Below, in pieces: positions 17,318-26,074 of a stretch of DNA of 64,000 bases. The translations under genes were made by a program, and so were the position numbers. Under the pieces are notes generated by a model. It ran no database searches and was not told the DNA's origin. It saw only the letters and a list, made by a program, of their open reading frames with translations. Position 1 is the stretch's first letter, and the number at the start of each line of letters is the position of its first letter. The DNA lies in the NCBI GenBank assembly GCA_020161065.1, contig JAIUPH010000031.1:62001-126000 (forward strand). The letters are read 5' to 3'. The DNA comes from Pseudomonadota bacterium (GTDB lineage: Bacteria; Pseudomonadota; Gammaproteobacteria; Burkholderiales; Burkholderiaceae_C).

Positions 17318-18301
17318 TCAGGACGCCGGCGACTCGACCCCCAGCACCATGCGGATCAGCGCGCCGACCGAAGCGGCGCCCATCTTTTCCATCATGCGCG
17401 CGCGATGGATCTCCACCGTGCGCGGCGAGATGTCGAGCTGGCGGCCGATGGCCTTGTTGCTGAGGCCCTCGGCCACCAGCGACATCACCTGCCGCTCGCG
17501 CGGCGTCAGCGTCTGCATGCGCGCGGCGGTGGCGGCCGCGGCGCCGTCGCCGGCGCGCTCGTCGACCAGCGGCGGCGGCGGGCGGCGGCTGCCGCCGGGG
17601 TCCAGCAGCAGCCGGATGGCGCCGGCCACCACGCGCCGCGCCAGGATCACCGGCCGCCCGGTGCGCGCGGCCACCGCCTCGCGGTCGGCCTCCACGTAGC
17701 CCACCGAATGCAGCACCACGAAGTCGCAGCCGCGCAACTCGTCGGCGGCGCGCCGCAGGCCGGCCGCGTCGCCGCCGGCGGCGTGGCTGAAGCGCAGCGC
17801 GCAGCCCGGCACCGAGTAGCCGGCGTTCTCGTCGACCTGGCGGCGCAGCGGGTAGATCACGCCCACCGCCTGGCCGGCGGCGGCCAGCGCGGCGATGGTG
17901 GCGTCCATCGCGCGCTGGGCGTTGACCGTCGGGCACTCGCTCTCGAACTCGCGGAACAGCCCCGTCGTCAGCACGATCAGCAGGTCGAAGCGCGCCGGGT
18001 CGATCGCGCGGCAGATCGCCTCCATGCGCTGCGCCAGCCGCTGGCGCGACAGCACCACCTCGCGGCCGTCGCGCAGCCGCGTCACCAGGCTGCCTTCGTC
18101 GGCGCGCGGCGCCAGCGCGGCGATCTCGCGTTCGCTCAAGCCGTCGAGGGCGCCGAACTCCTGCACCTCCAGCGCCATCGGCAACTGCGCCAGGATGTCG
18201 GGCACCACGTCGCCGCGCGGCGACTGGCCCAGCGTGAGGCTGGCCACGCGGCGCACGGCGCCGGCAGGCGAACCCGGCGAGGCGGGCGGATCGGTCGGCA
18301 T
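17318..18301 (-). CDS. AroM-domain / FixJ-type LuxR HTH fusion regulator
   Basis: 327 residues from the ATG at 18301. Residues 17-233 form an AroM domain (VASLTLGQSPRGDVVPDI, EFGALDGL, ILARRVVAGAIRLLL) clearly paralogous to the next gene's product. A proline-rich linker (234-262) leads to a LuxR/FixJ HTH (264-322) with LTPRERQV and SPRTVEIHRARMMEKMGA. The AroM half thus takes the place normally held by a receiver domain. Both cysteines of the stand-alone AroM are replaced here (Thr112 and Ser199), which suggests it senses rather than converts a ligand. First gene of the importer operon and divergent from the DUF917-hydantoinase operon, it probably controls both. I know of no characterised protein with this architecture. 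Confidence 0.88.
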   Translation of the reverse strand: MPTDPPASPGSPAGAVRRVASLTLGQSPRGDVVPDILAQLPMALEVQEFGALDGLSEREIAALAPRADEGSLVTRLRDGREVVLSRQRLAQRMEAICRAIDPARFDLLIVLTTGLFREFESECPTVNAQRAMDATIAALAAAGQAVGVIYPLRRQVDENAGYSVPGCALRFSHAAGGDAAGLRRAADELRGCDFVVLHSVGYVEADREAVAARTGRPVILARRVVAGAIRLLLDPGGSRRPPPPLVDERAGDGAAAATAARMQTLTPRERQVMSLVAEGLSNKAIGRQLDISPRTVEIHRARMMEKMGAASVGALIRMVLGVESPAS

Positions 18302-18385
18302 GGGGCGGGCGGCGCGGCGGCGCGATGGCGTGGTACGGGGCTCGCGAGGCAGTGTAGGGCAGCGCCGCAGCACCGACGGCGGCGG

Positions 18386-18393
18386 CTACGTAG
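18386..18393. promoter_or_regulatory. Candidate FixJ-type box in the divergent promoter region
   Basis: The perfect palindrome CTACGTAG lies near the middle of the 161-bp region between the AroM-HTH gene (start 18301) and the DUF917 gene (start 18463), 85 and 70 bp from the two starts. The TAC/AGTA core resembles FixJ-type recognition sequences, and the neighbouring regulator carries a FixJ-like HTH. No other match was sought beyond this region. Confidence 0.35.
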
Positions 18394-18462
18394 GCATCCT
18401 GATTTGCGCCGCCGCGGCCGCGGCGTACCGTGCCGCCACCCTCAAAGAGCAGGCTCAGCAGC

Positions 18463-19557
18463 ATGCAACGTCCCATCGAAGCCGGCGAGATCGAAGCCCT
18501 CGCCATCGGTGCCTGGATCCTCGGCACCGGCGGCGGCGGCAACCCGTATCTCAACTACCTCAACTGCCGCAAGCTGGTCGACGAAGGCGCGCGGCTGACG
18601 TTGATGGACCCGATGGACCTGGCCGACGACGACCTGGTGGCCGTGGTCTCCAACATGGGCGCGCCGCTGGTCGGCCAGGAGCGGCTGAACGACCCCGCCA
18701 CCGCGGCGCGCGCGGTGACGATGATGGAAGAGCATCTCGGCCGGCGCTTCCGCGCCGTGATGAGCGTGGAGATCGGCGGCGGCAACGGGCTGCAGCCGCT
18801 GCTGGTGGCGGCGCAGAAGAACATCCCCGTCGTCGACGCCGACGCCATGGGCCGCGCCTACCCCGAGGCGCAGATGACCAGCTTCGCCATCGGCCGGCTG
18901 CCGATGGCGCCGATGTCGCTGGCCGACGTGCGCGGCCACGAAGTGCTGATCACCAAGGTGACGAGCTGGAAGTGGATGGAGCGCATCGGCCGCAAGATCG
19001 TCACCGAGGTCGGCTCGATCGCCAGCACCTGCAAGGCGCCGCGCAGCGGCCGCGAGGTCAAGGACTGGGGCATCCACTACACCACCACCAAGGCCATCCG
19101 CCTGGGCCAGGCGGTGCTGGCCGCGCGCGCGCGCCACGCCGACCCGATTGCCGCGGTGCTGGAACACGAAGGCGGGCAGCAGGTCTTCCGCGGCAAGATC
19201 AGCGACATCCAGCGCCGCGCCACCGAAGGCTTCCTGCGCGGCAAGGCGACGATCGAAGGCCTCGACGGCGACCGCGGCCGCAGCCTGGTGCTCGACTTCC
19301 AGAACGAGTTCACCGTCGGCACCATCGACGGCGAGGCGGTGGTGATGACGCCCGACCTGATCTGCGTGCTCGACACCGTGTCGGGCGAGGCCATCGGCAC
19401 CGAGACGCTGCGCTACGGCCAGCGCGTCACCGTCATCGCGCTGCCGGCGCCGCCGGTGCTGACCAGCCCCGAAGGGCTGCAGCACGTGGGCCCGCGCGCC
19501 TTCGGCTACGACATCGATTTCCGCTCGGTGTTCACCGGCGCAAGGGGCGTGCAATGA
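18463..19557 (+). CDS. DUF917 (PF06032) protein, S-methyl-thiohydantoin desulfurase-like
   Basis: 364 residues. The start ILGTGGGGNPYLNYLNCRKL, MDPMDLADDDLVAVVSNMGAP, MSVEIGGGNGLQPL and VVDADAMGRAYPEAQM are typical of the family long called DUF917 (COG3535). To my knowledge, PF06032 is now associated with S-methyl-thiohydantoin desulfurase, so a role on hydantoin-like rings is plausible, but the substrate here is not shown. The length matches full two-domain members. The stop overlaps the ATG of the hydantoinase-family gene (ATGA), and the same two genes are often paired. It diverges from the AroM-HTH/importer operon, whose regulator is the likeliest controller. Confidence 0.88.
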   Translation: MQRPIEAGEIEALAIGAWILGTGGGGNPYLNYLNCRKLVDEGARLTLMDPMDLADDDLVAVVSNMGAPLVGQERLNDPATAARAVTMMEEHLGRRFRAVMSVEIGGGNGLQPLLVAAQKNIPVVDADAMGRAYPEAQMTSFAIGRLPMAPMSLADVRGHEVLITKVTSWKWMERIGRKIVTEVGSIASTCKAPRSGREVKDWGIHYTTTKAIRLGQAVLAARARHADPIAAVLEHEGGQQVFRGKISDIQRRATEGFLRGKATIEGLDGDRGRSLVLDFQNEFTVGTIDGEAVVMTPDLICVLDTVSGEAIGTETLRYGQRVTVIALPAPPVLTSPEGLQHVGPRAFGYDIDFRSVFTGARGVQ

Positions 19558-21113
19558 AGCGCATCGGCATCGACGTGGGCGGCACCAACACCGATGCGGT
19601 GCTGGTCGAGAACGACGCGGTGGTCGACGCCGTCAAGGTGCCGACCACCGAAGACGTGATGAGCGGCGTGGTGGCCAGCCTGCGCGCGCTGCTGGCGCGC
19701 GTGGGCGAGCGGGCCCGCCCGCTCGACGCCGTGATGATCGGCACCACCCACTTCATCAACGCCGTGGTGCAGCGGCGCGAGCTGGTGCGCACCGCGGCGC
19801 TGCGCATCAGCCTGCCGGCCTCGCAATCGCTGACGCCGATGATCGACTGGCCGCGCGACCTGCGCGCCGCCGTCGACCCGCTGGTCTTCATGGTCGAAGG
19901 CGGCCACGAATACGACGGCCGCGTGTTCATGCCGCTGGACGAGCGCGCCGTGCGCGAAGCGGCGCAGCGCATCAGCGACAGCGGCGTGCGCACGCTGGGC
20001 ATCAGCGCCACCTTCTCGCCGCTGACCGCCGAGCACGAGCTGCGCGCCGCCGAGATCGTGCGCGAGGTCGACCCCGGGCTGGCGATCACGCTGTCGCACC
20101 GGCTCGGCCGCATGGGGCTGCTGGAGCGCGAGAACGTCACCCTGCTCAACGCCTGCCTGGCGCCGCTGGGGCGCACCACCATCGCCGCCTTCAAGGCCGC
20201 GCTGCAGGCCACCGGGCTGGAGGCGCCGTTCTACCTGACGCAGAACGACGGCACCGTCATGCTGGCCGAGGTGGCGGCCGAGTTCCCGGTCTACAGCTTC
20301 GCCAGCGGCCCCACCAACAGCATGCGCGGCGCGGCCTTCCTGAGCCGGCTGGACGGCGCGATGGTGGTCGACGTCGGCGGCACCACCAGCGACATCGGCT
20401 GCCTGGTGCACGGCTTCCCGCGCGAGGCCAACAACGTGGTCGAGGTGGGCGGCGTGCGCACGCTGTTCCGCATGCCCGACCTGCTGTCCATCGGCCTGGG
20501 CGGCGGCACGCTGGTGGTCGAAGGCGAAGGCCAAGGCGGCCAACCCGCCGTCGGCCCGCGCAGCGTGGGCTTCCGCCTGCCGCAGAAGGCGCTGGTGTTC
20601 GGCGGCGACACGCTGACGGCCACCGACATCGGCGTCGCCGCCGGCCTCATCGACCTCGGCGACAAGCGCCTCGTCAAGCACCTGAGCGCGGGCCTGGTGA
20701 AGGCCACGCTGGCGCGCATCACGGCGATGCTGGAAGAAGGCATCGACCGCATGAAGACGCAGGCCGACGACGTGACGCTGATCGCCGCCGGCGGCGGCGC
20801 CTTCCTGATCCCCGAGCGGCTGGCCGGCGTGGGCCGCGTGCTGCAGGTGCCGCACGCCTCGGTGGCCAACGCCGTGGGCGCGGCGATCGCCCAGGTCTCG
20901 GGCGAGGTCGACCAGGTCTTCACCAACATCGGCCGCGACGCCGCGCTGGCACAGGCCAGGACGCTGGCCGAGCAGCGCGCCGTGCACGCCGGGGCCGACG
21001 CGGCGACGCTGAAGCTGGTCGACATCGAAGACCTGCCGCTGGCCTACCTGCCCGGCGGCGCGATGCGCGTGCGCGCGCGGGTGGTCGGCGACATCGCGGC
21101 GGCCGGCGCCTGA
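19554..21113 (+). CDS. Hydantoinase/oxoprolinase (HyuA)-family protein
   Basis: 519 residues. It begins with the phosphate-binding motif IGIDVGGTNTDAVLV and repeats the theme at VVDVGGTTSDIGCLV; other family marks are GTTHFINAVVQRR, GHEYDGRVF, ERENVTLLNACLAP, FASGPTNSMRGAAFL and LIAAGGGAFLIPERL. This is the half-length HyuA-type protein of the hydantoinase/5-oxoprolinase superfamily, which couples ATP hydrolysis to opening cyclic amides; no HyuB subunit follows, and this class is usually paired with DUF917 proteins as seen here. Translation is coupled through the ATGA overlap. It ends four bases before the convergent hydroxyproline importer operon. Confidence 0.9.
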   Translation: MKRIGIDVGGTNTDAVLVENDAVVDAVKVPTTEDVMSGVVASLRALLARVGERARPLDAVMIGTTHFINAVVQRRELVRTAALRISLPASQSLTPMIDWPRDLRAAVDPLVFMVEGGHEYDGRVFMPLDERAVREAAQRISDSGVRTLGISATFSPLTAEHELRAAEIVREVDPGLAITLSHRLGRMGLLERENVTLLNACLAPLGRTTIAAFKAALQATGLEAPFYLTQNDGTVMLAEVAAEFPVYSFASGPTNSMRGAAFLSRLDGAMVVDVGGTTSDIGCLVHGFPREANNVVEVGGVRTLFRMPDLLSIGLGGGTLVVEGEGQGGQPAVGPRSVGFRLPQKALVFGGDTLTATDIGVAAGLIDLGDKRLVKHLSAGLVKATLARITAMLEEGIDRMKTQADDVTLIAAGGGAFLIPERLAGVGRVLQVPHASVANAVGAAIAQVSGEVDQVFTNIGRDAALAQARTLAEQRAVHAGADAATLKLVDIEDLPLAYLPGGAMRVRARVVGDIAAAGA

Positions 21114-21117
21114 TCGC

Positions 21118-22137
21118 TCAGGCCACCGCCAGCGTTTGCCAGCGCTTCAGGAAGTCGGCGCGCTTGGCCGCCGCTTCGTCCTCGTCGATCGGGAACACCT
21201 TGATGCCGGCCAGCGGCGGCAGTTGCACGAGCTTGGAGACGTCGATGTCGCTGCGCGCCGGGCGGCGGTAGGCGGCCAGCAGCAGCTCGGTCTGCGCTTC
21301 CTTGCTCAGCAGGTGGTCGCAGGCCTTCTTCGCCAGCTCGCCGGCCGGCGCGCCCTTGATGAGCGCGAAGAACTCCGGCGTCGTGAACGTGCCGTCGGCC
21401 GGGTAGACGAGGCTGATCTCCTTCTGCCCGCCGGCCACGTAGGCATAGGCGTTCGACTCGAACGTCAGGCCGACGGCGAACTCGCCCTGGCCGACGCTGC
21501 GCAGCACGGTGGCCGCGGCGCTCGTCACCTTGACGTTGGCGGCCAGCCGCTTCAGGCCTTCGGCGCCGAGCATCTTGTCGACGCCCCACAGGATCGTCAG
21601 CGCCGTGCTGCTGTTGGCCGGGTCGGCGATGAGGATCTTGCCCTTGAAGCGCGGGTCGAGCAGGTCGGCCCAGGTCTTCGGCGCGGCGCCGCCGCCGAGC
21701 TGCTTGGTGTTCACCATCGCCACCGCGACGTGCAGGTTGGCGGCCGACCACAGGTTCTGCGGCTGCTGCAGCGCCGCCGGAATGGCCGCCAGCTCGGGCG
21801 AGCGATAGGGCTCGAGCAGGTGCTTGAAGGCGCCCAGCGTGTTGGCCGAGGTGCTCCAGAACACATCGCCCTGCGGCTTGGCGGCTTCGGCCTCCAGCCG
21901 GCGCAGCAACTGGCCCGAGCCGCCGGTGATGGCCGAGAACTTGACGCCGGGCAGCCGCTTCGCGGCCGTCTCGACGACGGCCTCGAAGGCCTGCTGGTTG
22001 TTCGACGTGTAGATGACGACCGAGCCGCTTTGCGCGCGGCTGGGCAGCGCGAGCGTGGCGCCGAGGCCGGCCAGGCCGGCCAGGGCGGCGCGGCGGTTCA
22101 AGAGGTGGTCGTTGCGGTGGTCGTTGCGTTGGGTCAC
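21118..22137 (-). CDS. Iron(III)/phosphonate-type ABC extracellular binding protein, likely hydroxyproline importer
   Basis: 339 residues from the GTG at 22137, chosen because AAGGAG ends about 6 bases upstream; an ATG 21 bases earlier lies in front of that site. After a twin-basic signal peptide (NRRAALAGLAGLGATLALPSRA) the mature part reads VVIYTSNNQQAFEAVVETAA and GDVFWSTSANTLGAFK, as in AfuA/FbpA and 2-aminoethylphosphonate binding proteins. Last gene of the minus-strand lhpC-ATPase-permease-SBP operon, so the ligand may be hydroxyproline or a related imino acid rather than iron; this is inferred from context. The N-terminus carries a duplicated RNDH caused by a 12-bp tandem repeat. Confidence 0.88.
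   Translation of the reverse strand: MTQRNDHRNDHLLNRRAALAGLAGLGATLALPSRAQSGSVVIYTSNNQQAFEAVVETAAKRLPGVKFSAITGGSGQLLRRLEAEAAKPQGDVFWSTSANTLGAFKHLLEPYRSPELAAIPAALQQPQNLWSAANLHVAVAMVNTKQLGGGAAPKTWADLLDPRFKGKILIADPANSSTALTILWGVDKMLGAEGLKRLAANVKVTSAAATVLRSVGQGEFAVGLTFESNAYAYVAGGQKEISLVYPADGTFTTPEFFALIKGAPAGELAKKACDHLLSKEAQTELLLAAYRRPARSDIDVSKLVQLPPLAGIKVFPIDEDEAAAKRADFLKRWQTLAVA
22105..22128 (-). repeat. Two perfect tandem copies of a 12-bp unit inside a signal-peptide coding region
   Basis: GTGGTCGTTGCG occurs at 22105-22116 and 22117-22128 in the reading frame of the binding-protein gene, encoding RNDHRNDH. Being a multiple of three it leaves the frame intact. Confidence 0.9.
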
Positions 22138-22181
22138 GGCGGTCTCCTTTTCTGGCATTCGAGGGCGTCGATGGTCGCCCA

Positions 22182-23897
22182 TCAGGCACGGGAGGCGAAG
22201 AGGTCGATGCGGGTCAGGCGCGTCGCCAGCACGATCGGCAGCACGATCACGGCCACCAGCAGCAGGCCGTAGGCCGAGGCCTGCGCCATCAGGCCGCTGT
22301 CGATCAGGCGGAAGATCTGGATCGGCATCGTCTCGCGGCCGCCCGAGTAGACGATGATGCTGGCGCTCAGCTCGGCCACCGTGGTGGTCCAGGTCAGCAC
22401 CGCGGCGGCGACGATGGCCGGCGCCATCAGCGGCAGCACCACGCGCACGAAGCTGCGCCCCGGCGGCACGCCCAGGCTGATCGACGCCTCCTCGATCGAA
22501 TCGGGGATGTTGAACAGCGTGCTCGACGCGTTGCGCGTGCCGAACGGCAGCCGGCGCACGACGTAGGCCAGCACGATGATCGAGCCGGTGCCGGTGAGCG
22601 AGAGCCAGCCGGTGTTGAAGGTCATCAGCAGGCCGATGCCGATGACCGTGCCCGACAGCGCCAGCGGCAGCGCCGTCAGGTAGTCCAGCGCCGGCGTCAG
22701 CGCATTGCGCTTCTTCACGACCAGGTAGCTGACGATGACCGCCAGCGTGATGCCGATCGCGGTGGCGATGGCGGCGTAGGTCAGCGTGTTCAGCAGCGGG
22801 TCGATGGCGCGCGTGAACACGCGCTCGAGGTGCGCCGTCGTCCACTGGCCCCAGCGCATCACCGGCCCGCGCGCCTGCGTGAAGGCGCCGACCGCGATGC
22901 TGGCCACCGGCAGCAGCGACACCGCGACGACGAGCGCCGCCGCCGCGCCGAGCGCCGCGCCGCGCCAGCCGGCCAGCCGCGCGGGCACCGCCCCGCGGCC
23001 CTGCACGACCTCGCGCCGGCCGCGCGCGACGACGCGGCGCTGCGCGAACAGCGCCAGCATCACGATGGCCACCGAGATCGTCGCCAGCGTGCTTTGCAGC
23101 GTCGGGTCGGAGCCGACCTCCGACACCGTGGCCTGGTAGGTCAGCACCGACAGCAGCGGCACCTTGTTCGACAGCACCATCGCCACCGCGAAGTTGCCGA
23201 CGGCGAGCGTGAAGACGAGCAGCGCGCTGGCCAGCACCGCCGGCAGCACGACCGGCAGCATCACCTTCCAGCGCGAGACGGCCGGCGAGGTGCCCAGGCT
23301 CTGCGCCGCCTCTTCGAGCTGCACGTCGAAGCCGCGGATCGCCGCCAGCGTGCCGATGTAGACGTAGGTGTAGTAGGTGAAGGTCATCACCGTCACGAGG
23401 CCGGTCCAGCCGTAGAAGCTGGGCAGCTCGATGCCGCGCTCGGCCAGTGCGCGCGTCAGCAGGCCGTTGTTGCCGACCATCATCAGCCAGGTCTGCGCCG
23501 CGATGACCTCCGGCACGACCAGCGTCACCAGCGGCAGCACCGCGATCAGCCCCTTGCCCGGGAAGTCGAAACGCGCCGTGAACCAGGCCAGCGGCACGCC
23601 GATGACCAGCGCCAAGAGCGTGACGACGGCGCCCAGCATCACGGTGTTGAGCACGGCCTGCAGGTAGCGCGGCTCGGCGGCAACGATCGCCCAGCCCGAG
23701 CGGCCGCCGCTGCCGAAACTGCCGACGAGCACCTGCACCAGCGGCAGCAGCAGGAAGACGACCAGCAGCGCCAGCACGGCCAGCGTCAGCCACGGCCAGG
23801 GCGTGCGCAGCGAACGCAGCAGCGACGCCCGGCGCAGCGCCGGCCCTGGCACGCCAGAGCGGGCGGGGGCGGGGGCGGCAGCGCCGGCGTCGTTCAT
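22182..23897 (-). CDS. ABC permease, FbpB/AfuB-type with two fused membrane halves
   Basis: 571 residues with about twelve hydrophobic segments arranged as two homologous halves, each with a binding-protein-dependent transport EAA loop: one near EEAAQSLGTSPAVSRWKVML and one near EASISLGVPPGRSFVRVVL. This is the double-domain permease of ferric-iron, phosphonate and putrescine/thiamine-like importers. It overlaps the upstream ATPase gene by 4 bp and is followed by the binding-protein gene. Together with them and the LhpC-like gene it forms a minus-strand operon, which points to uptake of the compound degraded by the hydroxyproline enzymes. Confidence 0.92.
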   Translation of the reverse strand: MNDAGAAAPAPARSGVPGPALRRASLLRSLRTPWPWLTLAVLALLVVFLLLPLVQVLVGSFGSGGRSGWAIVAAEPRYLQAVLNTVMLGAVVTLLALVIGVPLAWFTARFDFPGKGLIAVLPLVTLVVPEVIAAQTWLMMVGNNGLLTRALAERGIELPSFYGWTGLVTVMTFTYYTYVYIGTLAAIRGFDVQLEEAAQSLGTSPAVSRWKVMLPVVLPAVLASALLVFTLAVGNFAVAMVLSNKVPLLSVLTYQATVSEVGSDPTLQSTLATISVAIVMLALFAQRRVVARGRREVVQGRGAVPARLAGWRGAALGAAAALVVAVSLLPVASIAVGAFTQARGPVMRWGQWTTAHLERVFTRAIDPLLNTLTYAAIATAIGITLAVIVSYLVVKKRNALTPALDYLTALPLALSGTVIGIGLLMTFNTGWLSLTGTGSIIVLAYVVRRLPFGTRNASSTLFNIPDSIEEASISLGVPPGRSFVRVVLPLMAPAIVAAAVLTWTTTVAELSASIIVYSGGRETMPIQIFRLIDSGLMAQASAYGLLLVAVIVLPIVLATRLTRIDLFASRA

Positions 23898-25063
23898 CGC
23901 GCCAGCACCAGCGTGGCCGTGGGGTCGAAGGCCAGCAGCGCGGCGTCGCCGACCTGGTGCGCGTCGTGCCCGGCGCCGTGGCGGTCGACCTGCAGCTCGG
24001 CGCCGCTGGCGAGCTGCACGCGGTAGCTCGTCTTGTCGCCGAGGAACTGGCGGCGCAGCACGCGCACGGGCAGCGCCGCGGCGCCGGCGCCGGCGCCGGC
24101 ATCGGCATCGGCGTGCGCCAGCCGCAAGGTCTCGGGCCGCGCCATCAGCAGCGCCTCGCCGGCGCCCAGCGCCGCGACGGCGAGCGCCGCCAGCCGCGTC
24201 GGCGCGCCGCCGGGGCCGCCCGCCAGCACCGCCTGCGCCGTCTCGCCGGCCGCCGCGGCGCGCGCCAGCGTCACCGGCAGCAGGTTGGCCGCGCCGACGA
24301 AGTCGGCCACGTAGCCGGTGGCCGGGCGGCGGTAGATCTCGGCCGGCGTGCCGACCTGTTCGAGCCGGCCGCGGTTCATCACGCCGATGCGGTGCGACAG
24401 CGCCAGCGCCTCGTCCTGGTCGTGGGTGACGAAGACGGTGGTGATGCCGGCCTCGGCCTGCAGCTCGGCGATCGTCTGCCGCACCTGCAGGCGCAGCTTG
24501 GCATCGAGGTTGGACAGCGGCTCGTCCATCAGCAGCACCTGCGGCTGGATGACGAGGGCGCGGGCCAGCGCCACGCGCTGGCGCTGGCCGCCGGACAGCG
24601 CCGCCGGCAGGCGCGCGGCCAGCGCCGCGAGGCCCACCCGTTCGAGCGCCTCGCCGACGCGGCGCCGCACGCCCGCGGCATCGACGCGCCGCGCGCGCAG
24701 GCCATAGGCGACGTTGTCGAACACCGTCTTGTCGGGGAACAGCGCGTAGTCCTGGAACACCATGCCGATGTCGCGCAGGTGCGGCGGCAGCGCGGTCACG
24801 TCGCGCTCGCCGAAGCGGATGCGGCCGCCGCGCGCCGGCACGAAGCCGGCGATCGTGCGCAACAGCGTCGTCTTGCCGCAGCCGCTGGGACCCAGCAGCG
24901 TGAAGAACGAGCCGCGCTCGATGTCGAGGTCCAGCGCCTCGATGACCGCCTGCGCGCCGTAGTCGACGCTGAGCGACTCGATGTGGATGCCGGGGCTCGC
25001 GGCCGCCGCGCCGGCCGCGGGGCGGGCGGTTCGCGCCGGGGCCTCGGGGGCGGCGGAACCCAT
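23894..25063 (-). CDS. ABC importer ATPase, PotA/FbpC type with TOBE domain
   Basis: 389 residues. Walker [10 protein letters not shown] at 58-66, the Q-loop [17 protein letters not shown], signature [16 protein letters not shown], Walker [16 protein letters not shown] and switch histidine FVTHDQDEA are complete. A C-terminal regulatory TOBE-like region (about 260-389) follows, interrupted by a low-complexity [13 protein letters not shown] stretch encoded by hexamer repeats (24080-24109). It starts 17 bp after the LhpC-like gene with a GGGAG ribosome site, and overlaps the permease gene by 4 bp. It energises the importer for the putative hydroxyproline-type substrate. Confidence 0.93.
   Translation of the reverse strand: MGSAAPEAPARTARPAAGAAAASPGIHIESLSVDYGAQAVIEALDLDIERGSFFTLLGPSGCGKTTLLRTIAGFVPARGGRIRFGERDVTALPPHLRDIGMVFQDYALFPDKTVFDNVAYGLRARRVDAAGVRRRVGEALERVGLAALAARLPAALSGGQRQRVALARALVIQPQVLLMDEPLSNLDAKLRLQVRQTIAELQAEAGITTVFVTHDQDEALALSHRIGVMNRGRLEQVGTPAEIYRRPATGYVADFVGAANLLPVTLARAAAAGETAQAVLAGGPGGAPTRLAALAVAALGAGEALLMARPETLRLAHADADAGAGAGAAALPVRVLRRQFLGDKTSYRVQLASGAELQVDRHGAGHDAHQVGDAALLAFDPTATLVLAR
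24080..24109 (-). repeat. Hexanucleotide repeat tract in the ATPase gene
   Basis: Three copies of GGCGCC (24080-24097) followed by two of GGCATC (24098-24109), in frame, encode the alternating [10 protein letters not shown] segment. Such tracts can change length in whole-codon steps. Confidence 0.85.
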
Positions 25064-25080
25064 GGGCGCTCCCTCTCGTT

Positions 25081-26019
25081 TCAGCGCAGCGCGCGCGCCG
25101 GCGGCAAGCCCACCTCCGGCAGCAGCGGCCGCCTGGCCAGCGCCTCGTCCATCACACGCTCGACGTGCGCGAGGTCGTCGCCCTGCAGCGGCAGCCGCGG
25201 CGCCCGCGTGCGCCAGCTGCCGCGGCCCATGCGGTGCTCGCACCACTTGATGCACTGCACGAGGTCGGGCCGCGCGTCGAGGTGCAGCAGCGGCATGAAC
25301 CATTCGTACAGCGGCATCGCCTCGGCGTAACGCCCGCCGCGCGCCAGGCGGAACAGCGTCTCGCCCTCGCGCGGAAAGGCATTGCTCATGCCGCTGACCC
25401 AGCCGACCGCGCCCATCGCGACGCTCTCGACGACGACGTCGTCGAGTCCGGCGAAGAGCACGAAGCGCTCGCCGACGCGACGTCGCGTGTCGATGAAGCG
25501 GCGCGTGTCGCCCGAGCTGTCCTTGAAGCAGACGATGGTGTCGCAGTCGGCCAGGCTGGCCAGGATGTCGGGCGTGATGTCGTTCTTGTAGATCGGCGGG
25601 TTGTTGTAGACCATCACCGGCAGCTCGGTGGCGCGCGCGACGCTGCGGAAATGCGCTGCCGACTCGTGCGGCTTGGCGCTGTAGACGAGCGCCGGCATGA
25701 CCATGATGCCGTCCACCTTCGCCGCCGCGGCGGCGCGCGCCGTCTCGATGGCGTTGGCGGTCGTGAACTCGGCGATGCCGCAGATCACCGGCACGCGGCC
25801 GCGCGCCACGCCCACCGCGGCCTCCATCACCTGCACCTTCTCGGCGCGCGACAGCGAGGTGTTCTCGCCGACCGTGCCGCAGACGATGAGGCCGGAGACG
25901 CCGTCGCCGACGAGGCCGTCGATGACCTTCGCGGTGGCGTCGACGTCGAGCGAGGCGTCGTCGCGGAACTGCGTCGTGACGGCGGGGAAGACACCTTGCC
26001 AGGAGATGCGCGCGCTCAT
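25081..26019 (-). CDS. DapA-family lyase, probable 1-pyrroline-4-hydroxy-2-carboxylate deaminase (LhpC-like)
   Basis: 312 residues of the dihydrodipicolinate synthase / N-acetylneuraminate lyase family. The Schiff-base lysine is Lys166 in [10 protein letters not shown], the catalytic tyrosine is Tyr138 in VMVYNNPP, and the loop ICGTVGEN-like segment lies at residues 45-52. Such proteins next to a hydroxyproline epimerase and a D-amino-acid oxidase usually deaminate 1-pyrroline-4-hydroxy-2-carboxylate to 2-oxoglutarate semialdehyde; this assignment follows from the neighbours, since the family has many substrates. It is the first gene of the minus-strand operon with the importer and shares a palindromic promoter region with the divergent GntR gene. 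Confidence 0.88.
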   Translation of the reverse strand: MSARISWQGVFPAVTTQFRDDASLDVDATAKVIDGLVGDGVSGLIVCGTVGENTSLSRAEKVQVMEAAVGVARGRVPVICGIAEFTTANAIETARAAAAAKVDGIMVMPALVYSAKPHESAAHFRSVARATELPVMVYNNPPIYKNDITPDILASLADCDTIVCFKDSSGDTRRFIDTRRRVGERFVLFAGLDDVVVESVAMGAVGWVSGMSNAFPREGETLFRLARGGRYAEAMPLYEWFMPLLHLDARPDLVQCIKWCEHRMGRGSWRTRAPRLPLQGDDLAHVERVMDEALARRPLLPEVGLPPARALR

Positions 26020-26074
26020 CGGTGGGAACCTCGTCGGGGGTGCGGGCGTTGCCGGGACACGCCTCGGGTTGGGG

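Noticed and set aside
21118-24108. Apparent 996-residue fusion of permease and binding protein
   Set aside because: Upstream part is a shifted shadow of the permease; a proper ribosome site and signal peptide define the binding protein start at 22137.
21118-25063. Importer annotated simply as a ferric-iron uptake system
   Set aside because: It shares an operon with a LhpC-like lyase and a promoter region with hydroxyproline genes; the family also carries non-iron ligands.
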